Assembly: GCF_004152935.1 (NCBI RefSeq)
Contig: NZ_SETE01000002.1
Coordinates: forward strand, 496,001-560,000
Length of the DNA: 64,000 nucleotides
Source: Brumimicrobium glaciale
GTDB taxonomy: Bacteria; Bacteroidota; Bacteroidia; Flavobacteriales_D; Crocinitomicaceae
Reading direction: 5' to 3'
The translations under genes and the position numbers were made by a program. Below, piece by piece: positions 53,710 through 62,337 of the stretch; the first letter of the stretch is position 1; each line of letters begins with the position of its first letter. The notes beneath the pieces are model-generated. The model had not been told where the DNA came from and did no database searches. It worked only from the letters and a program-made list of their open reading frames with translations.

Positions 53710-53737
53710 TCCCTCCTATTTTAACTAAAAACCTCTT

Positions 53738-55183
53738 CTATTCTTTAACTATTTTAACCGACTTCATACTGTTAGCGGTATTGATTACTAGAACATAAAT
53801 TCCCGAATTCAAATCAGTTAAATCAATAACATGGTCTGTTTTTCCTTTAGTAATTTGAGATTTCAGAGTTTTACCATCTAAAGCAATTATGCTGTATGAT
53901 GTAATTTCTAACTCACTCTTTAAGTGAATTATATTTCTTGTAGGATTAGGGTAAACTTCCAAATTATTTAGTGCGCTTATATTGTCAGTACTTAAAGTTA
54001 AATTTTCAATCACCCTAACATGTCCTGAACTTGCGCCATTTGCATCATTTAAAGTTGCACCAGCTGCAATTATAGCCCCATCATCACTAATATCAACTGA
54101 AAAGCCGAAAAAATCTCCCTCAGCTTCTCCTGAAATTGTGCTTCCTTGTTGCATCCAATCTGTTCCATCAAATTGAAAAGCTTTTACATAACCATTTTCT
54201 GCAGCATTGCCGTAAGCACCTGCCACAAGCGTATTACCATCGGCACTCAATTTAGCTTGACCGAAAAAATCTGTTCCTATTTGTTCTCCCTCTAGTATAC
54301 TTCCTTTTTGATTCCAGCTTGCTCCATCCCAAGAAAATACTTTTACATATCCTGTTCCAAAGAGGGCATTACTCTGAGCACTTACTGCCAAAGTATTCCC
54401 AGAAGCATCCAAATGAACGGCAGAACCGAAACCATTATTTTCCTCACCTAACAAAACGTTTCCTTTTTGCAACCAGCTTGAACCATTCCATAAAAATAGA
54501 CTACATTCTCCACCAATTCCTGCTCCCATTGCACCAACAGCCAAAGCTGTACCTGATTCATTTAAACTAACTGAAGCTCCAAATGAATCAAATTGCGCTT
54601 GTCCATCAATATCGATTCCGCGTTGTAACCAATCTGAACCGTCCCACTCATAGATGCGAACATGTCCGGTATAACTGGTAACGTTTGAATTACCAGATGC
54701 ACCAATTGCTATTACGGTTCCGTCACTATTCATACTTACTGATGAGCCTGCTCCATTTAAAATGTTAGCATTTTCACCAAGAATAGTGCTTCCCTTTTGT
54801 AACCATGCTGTTCCATTCCATTCATAAACTTGAGAGTATCCTGGAGAACCAGATACTGCTGCTGATGGCGCTCCAACGAGTATTGTATTTCCATCTGAAC
54901 TAACATCTACACTATTCCCAAATTGTGAACCGCCCTCTAAACCTAATAAACTCGCCCCTTTTTGCATCCAAGTTGTTCCATTCCAATCGAAGACTTTAAC
55001 TTGACCTGTGCTCGTATCGTTTTTTGGAGCTCCAACGATTAAAACTTTTGCATCTGCACTTAAACCTACAGTTGTACCAAATTCATCATTGGCGGAATCC
55101 CCATCCAAATCTGAACCTATTTGGGTCCATTGTCCGAAGACGAAAGTTGGAATGATTGCTAAAACTAAAATTATCTTTTTCAT
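53738..55183 (-). CDS. Secreted FG-GAP-like beta-propeller with T9SS sorting domain
   Basis: 481 residues. The signal peptide IILVLAIIPTFVFGQ leads to about seven ~55-residue blades, each with an FGxxVxxSxDGNTxxVGA-type start and a VxVxxWxGTxWxQKGS end (e.g. SQFGNSVDVSSDGNTILVGA; YEWNGTAWLQKGS), as in FG-GAP/integrin-like propellers. The last ~80 residues (LEVYPNPTRNIIHLKSELE to VKIVKE) are a T9SS type A sorting domain. It should be displayed on the surface or released; adhesion or binding is likely, and no catalytic site is seen. It is transcribed with or after the TPR regulator 102 bp upstream. Confidence 0.9.
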   Translation of the reverse strand: MKKIILVLAIIPTFVFGQWTQIGSDLDGDSANDEFGTTVGLSADAKVLIVGAPKNDTSTGQVKVFDWNGTTWMQKGASLLGLEGGSQFGNSVDVSSDGNTILVGAPSAAVSGSPGYSQVYEWNGTAWLQKGSTILGENANILNGAGSSVSMNSDGTVIAIGASGNSNVTSYTGHVRIYEWDGSDWLQRGIDIDGQAQFDSFGASVSLNESGTALAVGAMGAGIGGECSLFLWNGSSWLQKGNVLLGEENNGFGSAVHLDASGNTLAVSAQSNALFGTGYVKVFSWDGASWNQKGSILEGEQIGTDFFGQAKLSADGNTLVAGAYGNAAENGYVKAFQFDGTDWMQQGSTISGEAEGDFFGFSVDISDDGAIIAAGATLNDANGASSGHVRVIENLTLSTDNISALNNLEVYPNPTRNIIHLKSELEITSYSIIALDGKTLKSQITKGKTDHVIDLTDLNSGIYVLVINTANSMKSVKIVKE

Positions 55184-55285
55184 ATTTCGTTATTTACTTT
55201 TTTTGTTCAACAAAGGTCAACAATCAATGTAAATAAGGCTTCACGGCTAGGGGTGAAATCAAAAAAACACCTTTAGACGTAAAAT

Positions 55286-56917
55286 TTAAGACGGTAAAAT
55301 TGGATTATTGGAAATTTTTATTCCTTCCAATAGCAGAGATATTTTTTTGTATTTAGTTTCCTTAATTCCGAAGTAATCATACATCCTACGCAATGAAGAA
55401 CCAATTCCATCAACACTTTTGAAAGCTTTCTCTGCTATATCTTTATTTGTAATTACAGGGTCATCCAATAGAATATTAAGCACTGTCCAATCAGTTTCGT
55501 TTAATTTCCTTTTAATCGAAATTTCTATTTTTTCTCTCACCAATTCAAATTTATTAGCATCAACAATAAGATTTGAACTTGCATTAAGTTTAAGATTTTC
55601 TATTTCAACAAGTAAATCTTCTCTCTTTTTATGGTTTCTTTTTATGCGAGAAGAATAGTAAATAATAATCAATGCAATTAATAAAGCGGATGCAAAAGTA
55701 ATAGCAAACGTTATTTTTAATTGTTTCAATTCTAGTTTTGCTTGCTCTTTTTCATTTTCTAGCTTGGTTTCAAATAGTTTCACTTCAAAGTCATTTTTAA
55801 CGGCTTCCCTAGCAACGGCAAAATTGTTTTTTTCTAATTGAATACTGTCATTGAAAATGGTGTACTGCTCGTGCATCTCAAGAGATAATCTGATTTTATT
55901 TTGTGCTTTATAACACATATACAATAAATGGTATGCCTCTTTTTTTATGTCTTTGTCTGTTTCCGGAAGAATTAAAGTTAAAATAGCTTCTCCTTGTCTT
56001 GCTGCTTCATCAACATTAGTTTCAAATGTTATCTGCGCAATTACTAAAAGGGCTTCAGCAGTTCCTCTTTCGATATTGAGTTCTTTATTAATTGCTAAAT
56101 TCTTTTCAGCAAATACAAGCGCTTTCTCTAATTTATTTAATTCAAGATATATTTTAGCCAAGAGCTTATAACATCCCGCAATAAAGAATTTCTCATTTTT
56201 TATTTCAAGTATTTTTAGCGCTTTTTCAAAAGGAATTATAGCTTCATTGTACAATTCTTTCTCGAATTTTATTAATCCAATATTCATTAGATTTACAGCT
56301 GTTCCAGTATTTTCAACCCCACTATTTTTGGCTATTTCAAGAGATCTATTGTAATATTCAATTGCTAAATCACGGTTACCAATTGTTAAATAAACGCTTC
56401 CTAAACTTCTCAGCATCCTACCTTCGCCTTTTTTATCTTTTTCTTTTTGGAAAATTTTTAAAGCTTTAGAATAATATTGAGTTGCTTCTTGATAATTTTG
56501 TTGCTTTAAAAAAATATTTCCAATATTACCCGTTATCGTTGCTTGTAGAATTGGATTTTCTAGTTGTATTGCTAATTCCCCTGCTCTATTATAGGATTCC
56601 AAAGATTTAGTAAAGTCACCTTTGAGTCTGTATATATTTCCTCTTCTATTTAAGGCACGAAACATTTCGCGTGTTGCCTTCTTCTCTTTGGCTAAATTGT
56701 AATGGTAATCGATTGAAAATAACGCTGAATCCGGTTGAGAATAGCTGAAAATATCATGATATTCTTTTAGCGCCTTAAATCTTATTGAATCTAATTCTTT
56801 TACATTAGAATATATCGATTGCAAAGAATCTCCTTTGTTTTGGGAATAACTTGTCTTAGCAATAGACGACACTAATAGAATGAATATGAACAATTTTAGT
56901 ACTAATTTCAATCGCAT
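55286..56917 (-). CDS. TPR sensor-type protein with membrane helix and C-terminal HTH
   Basis: 543 residues. A signal peptide (LVLKLFIFILLVSSIAKTSYS) is followed by six to eight TPR units at ~80-350 (e.g. RALNRRGNIYRLKGDFTKSL, MLRSLGSVYLTIGNRDLAIE, AIIPFEKALKILEIKNEKFF). Then come a coiled coil (FETKLENEKEQAKLELKQLK), one membrane helix (ITFAITFASALLIALIIIYY, ~398-417) and a cytosolic C-terminus of ~115 residues. Its end (NETDWTVLNILLDDPVITNK then DIAEKAFKSVDGIGSSLRRM) looks like a LuxR-type helix-turn-helix. This one-component layout (periplasmic TPR, membrane, DNA-binding) is common in Bacteroidota. It lies in the middle of the DUF6090 array, with gene targets unknown. Confidence 0.85.
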   Translation of the reverse strand: MRLKLVLKLFIFILLVSSIAKTSYSQNKGDSLQSIYSNVKELDSIRFKALKEYHDIFSYSQPDSALFSIDYHYNLAKEKKATREMFRALNRRGNIYRLKGDFTKSLESYNRAGELAIQLENPILQATITGNIGNIFLKQQNYQEATQYYSKALKIFQKEKDKKGEGRMLRSLGSVYLTIGNRDLAIEYYNRSLEIAKNSGVENTGTAVNLMNIGLIKFEKELYNEAIIPFEKALKILEIKNEKFFIAGCYKLLAKIYLELNKLEKALVFAEKNLAINKELNIERGTAEALLVIAQITFETNVDEAARQGEAILTLILPETDKDIKKEAYHLLYMCYKAQNKIRLSLEMHEQYTIFNDSIQLEKNNFAVAREAVKNDFEVKLFETKLENEKEQAKLELKQLKITFAITFASALLIALIIIYYSSRIKRNHKKREDLLVEIENLKLNASSNLIVDANKFELVREKIEISIKRKLNETDWTVLNILLDDPVITNKDIAEKAFKSVDGIGSSLRRMYDYFGIKETKYKKISLLLEGIKISNNPILPS

Positions 56918-57323
56918 TTAAGGGTTATTTTTCTGAAATAAATTTTTAAGCTAACGCATCTAGCTTTTTTTCAAACTGGATTTATCTTTTGCATGATCCG
57001 TTTTAATGATCTGGATTTTATATCTCAACAAAATTACTTCAAATAAGCTACAAAACAAACTATATCCTAATGCATGAAATTAGAAAAAGACGCACTTTAT
57101 TCTCTGCGAATTTGTGCTTTTTTTTGTTCTACATAATCATCAAAATTGGGATGGTCTTTTTTGACTGGAAAACTAAAACGACTAATCCGATATTCGCCGT
57201 TTTCTTTGGTAAGTATGAGCAAATACATTCCGCTTTCGACTAGGTGAACTGGACAAGCGGCTTTGGGTTCCTCTTTCTTGGCTTTTCGGAAAAAGGAATC
57301 AAAACGATCAGTTATTATTTAAA
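56918..57323. other. 406-bp gap with a gene remnant
   Basis: Contains the minus-strand remnant at 57097-57318 (below). The part 56918-57096 lies upstream of the TPR gene and should hold its promoter; no clear box was found. Confidence 0.5.
57097..57318 (-). pseudogene. C-terminal remnant of an unidentified gene
   Basis: The minus strand is open for about 74 codons up to TAA at 57097-57099, with the text DRFDSFFRKAKKEEPKAACP, VHLVESGMYLLILTKENGEY, RISRFSFPVKKDHPNFDDYV, EQKKAQIRRE. There is a stop immediately upstream and no start codon except an internal Met. Composition and continuity look protein-like, so I read it as the tail of a broken gene. I do not recognise the family. Confidence 0.5.
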
Positions 57324-58094
57324 TTACTTGAACAATTCCTTTTCAATTAAATGAATCAAATTGAGAATATCTTCTTCAAAATCGGGATAATTGGTTTTGT
57401 GCAGATGCATTGAAGTTGCCAATTGAATTAATAAAATATTTTCAAACTCAGTTGACGATAGGATTTGTTTATTACTTGTAAAAGATGATAATTTAGGGAT
57501 TTCAACATAGTCCGAAAAGCTTGAATAATCAAAAACTGTTCTAAAATTACCATGATTTTCAAAATAGATATTGGCCCTATGCCATGATATCCGCAGTCCT
57601 TTTTCTTGATCTCTCAGTTTAGAAACTTTACCTTCCCAAGACGCCAGTTCATTAACAATAACCAGGTTTTCTATGTCTTTTAAACTTCCAGATGCTATTA
57701 ATTCACTTAAGATACCATTTTCGTAATCAACCTTAATAGTTGGGGAAAGAACAGCGGCTAACACTTTTGAGAGAACCTTTTCGCTTATCGTGTCTAAGGT
57801 CAATTGATTATGCATAAATTCAATTAACTGTCTTTGACTATTGACGTTTTTAGCCAAACTATTTCTTTCCGCTTTTATCGATTCAAGATTGTTAAGCATT
57901 TCGCTTTTAATTAGAGATAAATAAGTATCCTGTTTATCGTGAATTTTATCGGTTTCATTCTGATTATTGATCTGTAAAGCAATTAAAATACCAATAACAA
58001 CAAGAATTATTTCTCCACTGGCATAAATAAGATACTTACCGATTTTATTTTCAACAAGCATTTTTTGGCGAAATTTTCTAAAGAATTTTATCAT
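57324..58094 (-). CDS. DUF6090 protein, paralogue 6
   Basis: 256 residues. MIKFFRKFRQKMLVENKIGK with helix GEIILVVIGILIALQINNQN. The central motif is NGILSELIASGSLKDIENLV (~124-143). The longer N-terminal linker (SEMLNNLESIKAERNSLAKN) is probably coiled. No promoter of the array type is seen in the 110-bp gap to paralogue 7, so it is likely the last gene of an operon of paralogues 8-7-6. Confidence 0.85.
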   Translation of the reverse strand: MIKFFRKFRQKMLVENKIGKYLIYASGEIILVVIGILIALQINNQNETDKIHDKQDTYLSLIKSEMLNNLESIKAERNSLAKNVNSQRQLIEFMHNQLTLDTISEKVLSKVLAAVLSPTIKVDYENGILSELIASGSLKDIENLVIVNELASWEGKVSKLRDQEKGLRISWHRANIYFENHGNFRTVFDYSSFSDYVEIPKLSSFTSNKQILSSTEFENILLIQLATSMHLHKTNYPDFEEDILNLIHLIEKELFK

Positions 58095-58204
58095 TAGTTA
58101 TTGGGTTATTATTGTTTCTTCGCTAACAGTCTAAATGATGAATCATAGCGTTTTATTTCATTTTAAATCAGAAGATTAATTACATTTAAACAGTCTAGAA
58201 CTCG

Positions 58205-59341
58205 TTACTTTTCTAGTTCTAATTCTGAAAGTACTTTTATAGCAGACCCATTTTCTGGATTTAATGCTAATGATTTTTTATAAGCTTTAATGCCATTTTC
58301 TTTATCTCCCATGATCAGTAAGCAAGCGCCATAACTGTCGTATGTGCCCCAAGCTTCAGGATATAGTTCTGTATTGAGTTTAAATAATTTAAGAGCTTCC
58401 GTGTTCCTTTTGACTTCAGTCATAGTATAATAACCTATAGCATTGATTTCTGTTTCAGAGATATCAAAATCTATATTTTCTATATTTCCCTTATCTTGCT
58501 GTTTTATTACTTCAATGATTTCATCAATAGTCCTGCCTGCTTCATATAAAGAATATAAGCTAACAATTGTACTTTCAATATCCTTATCAGGAATGCCTAG
58601 TTCTGCATTAATGATATTATTTAGAATATTTATATAATATTTACCCCCTTTTATTGTACTTAATTGAATTTGTTCATTAACGTTTTTAAATTTAAAAGCT
58701 GCTCTTAAAATCAATACGATTTCTCTATAATTATCATTTATGTTTAGCGCGTTGTACAGGGGATATGAATCATCAAAATTGGCTACATGCACCGTTCTAT
58801 CTGGTAAATCGTACCCTAACTTTGATACATTCATTATTTCCTTCATAAATAGTTCATAGTTTGTTTGCGCTTTATTCGTAACAACAGCTTGAATATTTGC
58901 CGTTTCAAGAAGCTTATTCCTCATGAACGGAGGAATCAATTTAATATCTCCGGTGGTTTCGAGCGTTTTAATAGTATTTGCGTTAAATTTAATAGCATTG
59001 TATTGTAGATTGAGCTTATTGACTAGCCTCAAAGCCGCTTCTGGATTCATTTGATTTTGAAATTCTTCTTTAAATTCGTTGTACATTTTAATATTCGTTT
59101 CCAGGTTATAAATTGCGATATTTATAAGGTTATAGTCCTTTTTTAAATCTTCTTGTATCTGGAAGTAATAATTCTCTAAAATTGCAGCGCTTTTTCTATT
59201 CTCATTCCAAGTGTTTATTTGAAGTGCAATCAAGATTCCAATAACAACAAGTATAATTTCTCCAATGGCATATTTAAAGTACTTTCCAGTTTTGTTTTCT
59301 ATCAAAGCGAGTTGGCGAAATTTTCTAAAGAATTTTATCAT
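58205..59341 (-). CDS. DUF6090 protein with C-terminal TPR extension, paralogue 7
   Basis: 378 residues, ~130 longer than its relatives. The N-terminal ~240 residues are DUF6090-like: MIKFFRKFRQLALIENKTGK, helix GEIILVVIGILIALQINTWN, central motif NTIKTLETTGDIKLIPPFMR (~120-139). The extra C-terminus (~290-378) carries TPR-type helices: NAIGYYTMTEVKRNTEALKL, FKLNTELYPEAWGTYDSYGA, CLLIMGDKENGIKAYKKSLA, LNPENGSAIKVLSELE. This exact TPR tail is common behind other Bacteroidota secreted domains, so the gene is a domain fusion that may give the DUF6090 domain a peptide-binding partner. Confidence 0.87.
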   Translation of the reverse strand: MIKFFRKFRQLALIENKTGKYFKYAIGEIILVVIGILIALQINTWNENRKSAAILENYYFQIQEDLKKDYNLINIAIYNLETNIKMYNEFKEEFQNQMNPEAALRLVNKLNLQYNAIKFNANTIKTLETTGDIKLIPPFMRNKLLETANIQAVVTNKAQTNYELFMKEIMNVSKLGYDLPDRTVHVANFDDSYPLYNALNINDNYREIVLILRAAFKFKNVNEQIQLSTIKGGKYYINILNNIINAELGIPDKDIESTIVSLYSLYEAGRTIDEIIEVIKQQDKGNIENIDFDISETEINAIGYYTMTEVKRNTEALKLFKLNTELYPEAWGTYDSYGACLLIMGDKENGIKAYKKSLALNPENGSAIKVLSELELEK

Positions 59342-59437
59342 TTGGTTCTTGGTTGTTAAAATGATGAACAGCGGTTAGTCTATGAAGCATAGTATCCCTT
59401 GAGGCACTGTGATCTCATAATCTTTGATGTGCTTTCG

Positions 59438-60211
59438 TTATTTATTTTCAGCTAATTCTGAATCAATTGAACTCAATAATTTTTCAGTCATCAAAATCAT
59501 CTTTTTATAGTCAAGAATGAGCCTATTGTTACTGAAAATTGAAAGTACAAATCCATTCTTAAATGTTTGATTTTTTAATAACAATTCCATTTTATCCTTT
59601 GATAATTCTGCTTTTGTTCCTTCTGTTCCTTTTGATACTTGAAAAGTATAGTTTGTAATATCTGATTGAAGGTCAGTAATGCTAAAATAAATTGGGTACA
59701 AATAACTTTCGAAATCTTGCCTCATGTGACGCTCTATAAATTCTATTTGCTTGTAATTCAATTCCATATTGATAAGTAAATTCTTTATTGAATCATTAGA
59801 TATAATTGCAAGGTTTCCAGAGTTTATCAATTCTTGATATGCATTGTTGTTCTTATTAAATGGATACCAAATCTGAACATTTAGATTGTGAAAATTAAAA
59901 TCTTCTGGGTCGACGTTTTCTATATTTTCAAAAAATTCGAGTATAGTTTCAGCTGAATTTACCGATCTTTCTCTTGTTATAATATAAGCTTTGAGTTCGA
60001 TTAAATTAAGATGTGAATCGGCTTTTATATTTGCCAAATAGCTAAGTTCTTTTATTTTTATTTTACGTTCTTCGTTATTATTATTTATTTGTAAAGCAAT
60101 CAAAATTCCAATCACGACAAGAATAATTTCTCCAACAGCATAAAGTAGGTATTTGCCAAACTTATTTTCTATAAGCATGCGTTGTCGGAATTTTCTAAAG
60201 AATTTTATCAT
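59438..60211 (-). CDS. DUF6090 protein, paralogue 8
   Basis: 257 residues. MIKFFRKFRQRMLIENKFGK and helix GEIILVVIGILIALQINNNN are nearest to paralogue 1. The central motif is NNAYQELINSGNLAIISNDS (~123-142). It is the first gene of the probable operon 8-7-6 (gaps 96 and 110 bp), led by a perfect promoter at 60245-60273. Confidence 0.85.
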   Translation of the reverse strand: MIKFFRKFRQRMLIENKFGKYLLYAVGEIILVVIGILIALQINNNNEERKIKIKELSYLANIKADSHLNLIELKAYIITRERSVNSAETILEFFENIENVDPEDFNFHNLNVQIWYPFNKNNNAYQELINSGNLAIISNDSIKNLLINMELNYKQIEFIERHMRQDFESYLYPIYFSITDLQSDITNYTFQVSKGTEGTKAELSKDKMELLLKNQTFKNGFVLSIFSNNRLILDYKKMILMTEKLLSSIDSELAENK

Positions 60212-60244
60212 TGGTTATTGGTTGGTCATAATGAAGTACAATAT

Positions 60245-60273
60245 CAAAATTAAGAAAACCATTTGACTTTCAA
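60245..60273 (-). promoter_or_regulatory. Promoter of DUF6090 paralogues 8-7-6 (TTG-N18-TAATTTTG)
   Basis: On the minus strand TTG at 60271-60273, 18 bp, TAATTTTG at 60245-60252; full match to the Bacteroidota consensus, 34 bp before the ATG. The rest of the 388-bp gap 60212-60599 contains only the terminator at 60548. Confidence 0.78.
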
Positions 60274-60547
60274 TCATTTAATGAACTTATTTGATTTTCA
60301 ATAGTTTAAAATATTATTCCTGTTCGGTCAAATTTCATACTGCATACTTATAATTTATTTGCTTTCTCAAAGCCTTAAAAGTACCATTTGGTTGAATTAA
60401 TATCATTTAAACTATTCCACACTCCTGCTTAAAATCCTTTGGTGAAATTCTAAAGAGTTTGTCAATGTGCAAGGTGTGTGGTATAAATCTTTAGTTTTCT
60501 TGCAGTCGTTATATAAAAAGGCTTAGAGAATACATAACCACTTCATC

Positions 60548-60574
60548 AAAAAGCACCGCCAATTGACGATGCTT
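60548..60574 (-). terminator. Rho-independent terminator of the CxxCH T9SS gene
   Basis: On the minus strand AAGCATCGTC, loop AATT, GGCGGTGCTT (10-bp stem with two G-U pairs) followed by a T-run. It lies 26 bp after the stop of the 60600-62054 gene. Confidence 0.8.
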
Positions 60575-60599
60575 TATTTCAAGATTTGATATCCAAAAA

Positions 60600-62054
60600 C
60601 TATTTTTTCACAACCGAAATAGTCGAAACTCTTGAATTACTTTTAATTCTTAAAAAGTATATTCCTGAATCCAAATTCCCGATATTCATTGAAGAACTAT
60701 TTACAGAAATTTCTTTCACTATTCTTCCATTCGCATCAATTAAAGCAATTGAATTAATATTACCGAATTGATCCATATTTTTAATTTCAAGTACATCAAC
60801 TACTGGATTTGGATAAACTACAACTGACTCGATATTAAATTCATCAACAGAAGCAACATCAACGAGTGTGCAAGCTGATGTTTCCGTACAATTATTAAGT
60901 GTAATTTCCACAGCAAAATTTCCTGTCACCAATGGCGTGAAAGACATATTTGTTGCTCCAGTTATTGCAGCGTTACCATTATCACAATCTACCCATTGGT
61001 AATCCGCTCCAAATTGATTTGCAGTTAATAGGCCACCGAAAAGTGTTGTTGTGATATCAATCACTTCAACAGCTAATGTCAAGTTCACTGTAGAATCACA
61101 ACCGTTCATCGATTGGAAAACTTCGGTGTTTAAACCAGCGTTTGATGCATCCAAGACTTGCGTTCCAAATGTCAAAGTTTCATCTGCACAAATTGTTTCA
61201 GAAGTTGAAGTGATATAATCTGGGTAAATTGTCACGTTTGTATTTGTTGAACCTGATGCATAAACATAGTTAACAGTATACGTTCCAGGAGTTGAAGCGC
61301 TCACATCAATTACACCAGTATTTGCATTAATTGATAAACCAGCTGCTGAACTATAAGTTCCATTTGCAGTTCCAGTTACCTGAGGTGATTGATTTGTTGC
61401 ATCTCCACAAAATGGATTTCCTGTGTATGTTACACTAGTTTGAACTGATTCTGAAATTGTTATAACTCCAGGAGCAGTAACTTGATCTCCTGAAGTTCCG
61501 CCGTTACTGTTTGAAGCTAAACCAATACCATAAAAGCTAATTGATCCTGAATTGGCAGCAGGTGCTGTCCAAGTTGCTTGAAAATTTGCATTCGATGACA
61601 AACCTAAATGTTCGACATAAGATCTTCCAGCTATAGTTACTGTTTGACTCCCTGCAGATGGTGCACTAAATGAACCTCCCGCAGCATTTGTGCTAGTTAA
61701 TGCCACCCCTTGAAAACCAAATCCACTGGAAGTTCCAGCAACTGTATATTCAATGGTATATGTGGTTCCAGCAGTATAGCTAGTTACAGGAACTCCACCA
61801 TCTAAAAGTTGCATTGAAATTGAAGCACCAAAAGATCCACCACTGTGACATTGTGCACATGTTGCAGACGAAAGTGGACTGCCTGTGCGATCTCCAAGTC
61901 CACCTGAACCAGGCCCTCCTGAATAAGTTGGAAGCGGTTTGTAGGATTCTATTTTGTTAGATGTCTCCGAGAGACCAGCAGAAATTAAAACCAATGAAGC
62001 TGATCCAAGTAAAGCTATAAATAAGTATTTTTTTATCATTTGTAGTGTTTTCAC
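60600..62054 (-). CDS. Choice-of-anchor V protein with CxxCH motif and T9SS sorting domain
   Basis: 484 residues. The signal peptide YLFIALLGSASLVLISAGLS is followed by a choice-of-anchor V-type domain with GGPGSGGLGDRTGSPLSSAT then CAQCHSGGSFGASI. The CxxCH is the covalent haem c attachment motif and matches decahaem/reelin-like surface proteins (residues ~64-72). Next comes a beta-sandwich (TTYTIEYTVAGTSSGFGFQG ... FYGIGLASNSNGG). The middle holds Ig-like repeats (SQTICADETLTFG-type), and the last ~75 residues (VVVYPNPVVDVLEIKN to ISVVKK) are a T9SS type A sorting domain. Expected on the cell surface. Haem attachment would depend on a cytochrome c maturation system such as the CcsBA encoded in this window. 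Confidence 0.88.
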   Translation of the reverse strand: MKTLQMIKKYLFIALLGSASLVLISAGLSETSNKIESYKPLPTYSGGPGSGGLGDRTGSPLSSATCAQCHSGGSFGASISMQLLDGGVPVTSYTAGTTYTIEYTVAGTSSGFGFQGVALTSTNAAGGSFSAPSAGSQTVTIAGRSYVEHLGLSSNANFQATWTAPAANSGSISFYGIGLASNSNGGTSGDQVTAPGVITISESVQTSVTYTGNPFCGDATNQSPQVTGTANGTYSSAAGLSINANTGVIDVSASTPGTYTVNYVYASGSTNTNVTIYPDYITSTSETICADETLTFGTQVLDASNAGLNTEVFQSMNGCDSTVNLTLAVEVIDITTTLFGGLLTANQFGADYQWVDCDNGNAAITGATNMSFTPLVTGNFAVEITLNNCTETSACTLVDVASVDEFNIESVVVYPNPVVDVLEIKNMDQFGNINSIALIDANGRIVKEISVNSSSMNIGNLDSGIYFLRIKSNSRVSTISVVKK

Positions 62055-62337
62055 AAGTATAAAAAAATCCTACATAGCATGCTAATTATTAATTCATTAG
62101 TTGAATTTACCCGCTAATAAAATGACTGTTTTTAATAAATGAGACAATTAATAGCTGTTGTTTTTTGGTTATATTCTGTCTTTTATTAAGTATATAATTG
62201 TGGTTATTCCCCAATTTACAGAGAAGTGTTTAAGCTGTTTTTTTGGAATGTTAAATGTGGTGCGTTTTATGAAAAAAAGAATCATACTGAATCGACATAA
62301 TAGAGCATTTGCAAAAGTTATTAAAGCTTTAGACATA
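62055..62337. other. 283-bp gap, promoter region only
   Basis: AT-rich sequence between two minus-strand genes. A 67-codon plus-strand frame starting with TTG (62158-62361) overlaps the helicase end and looks spurious. No repeat or terminator is clear. Confidence 0.5.
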
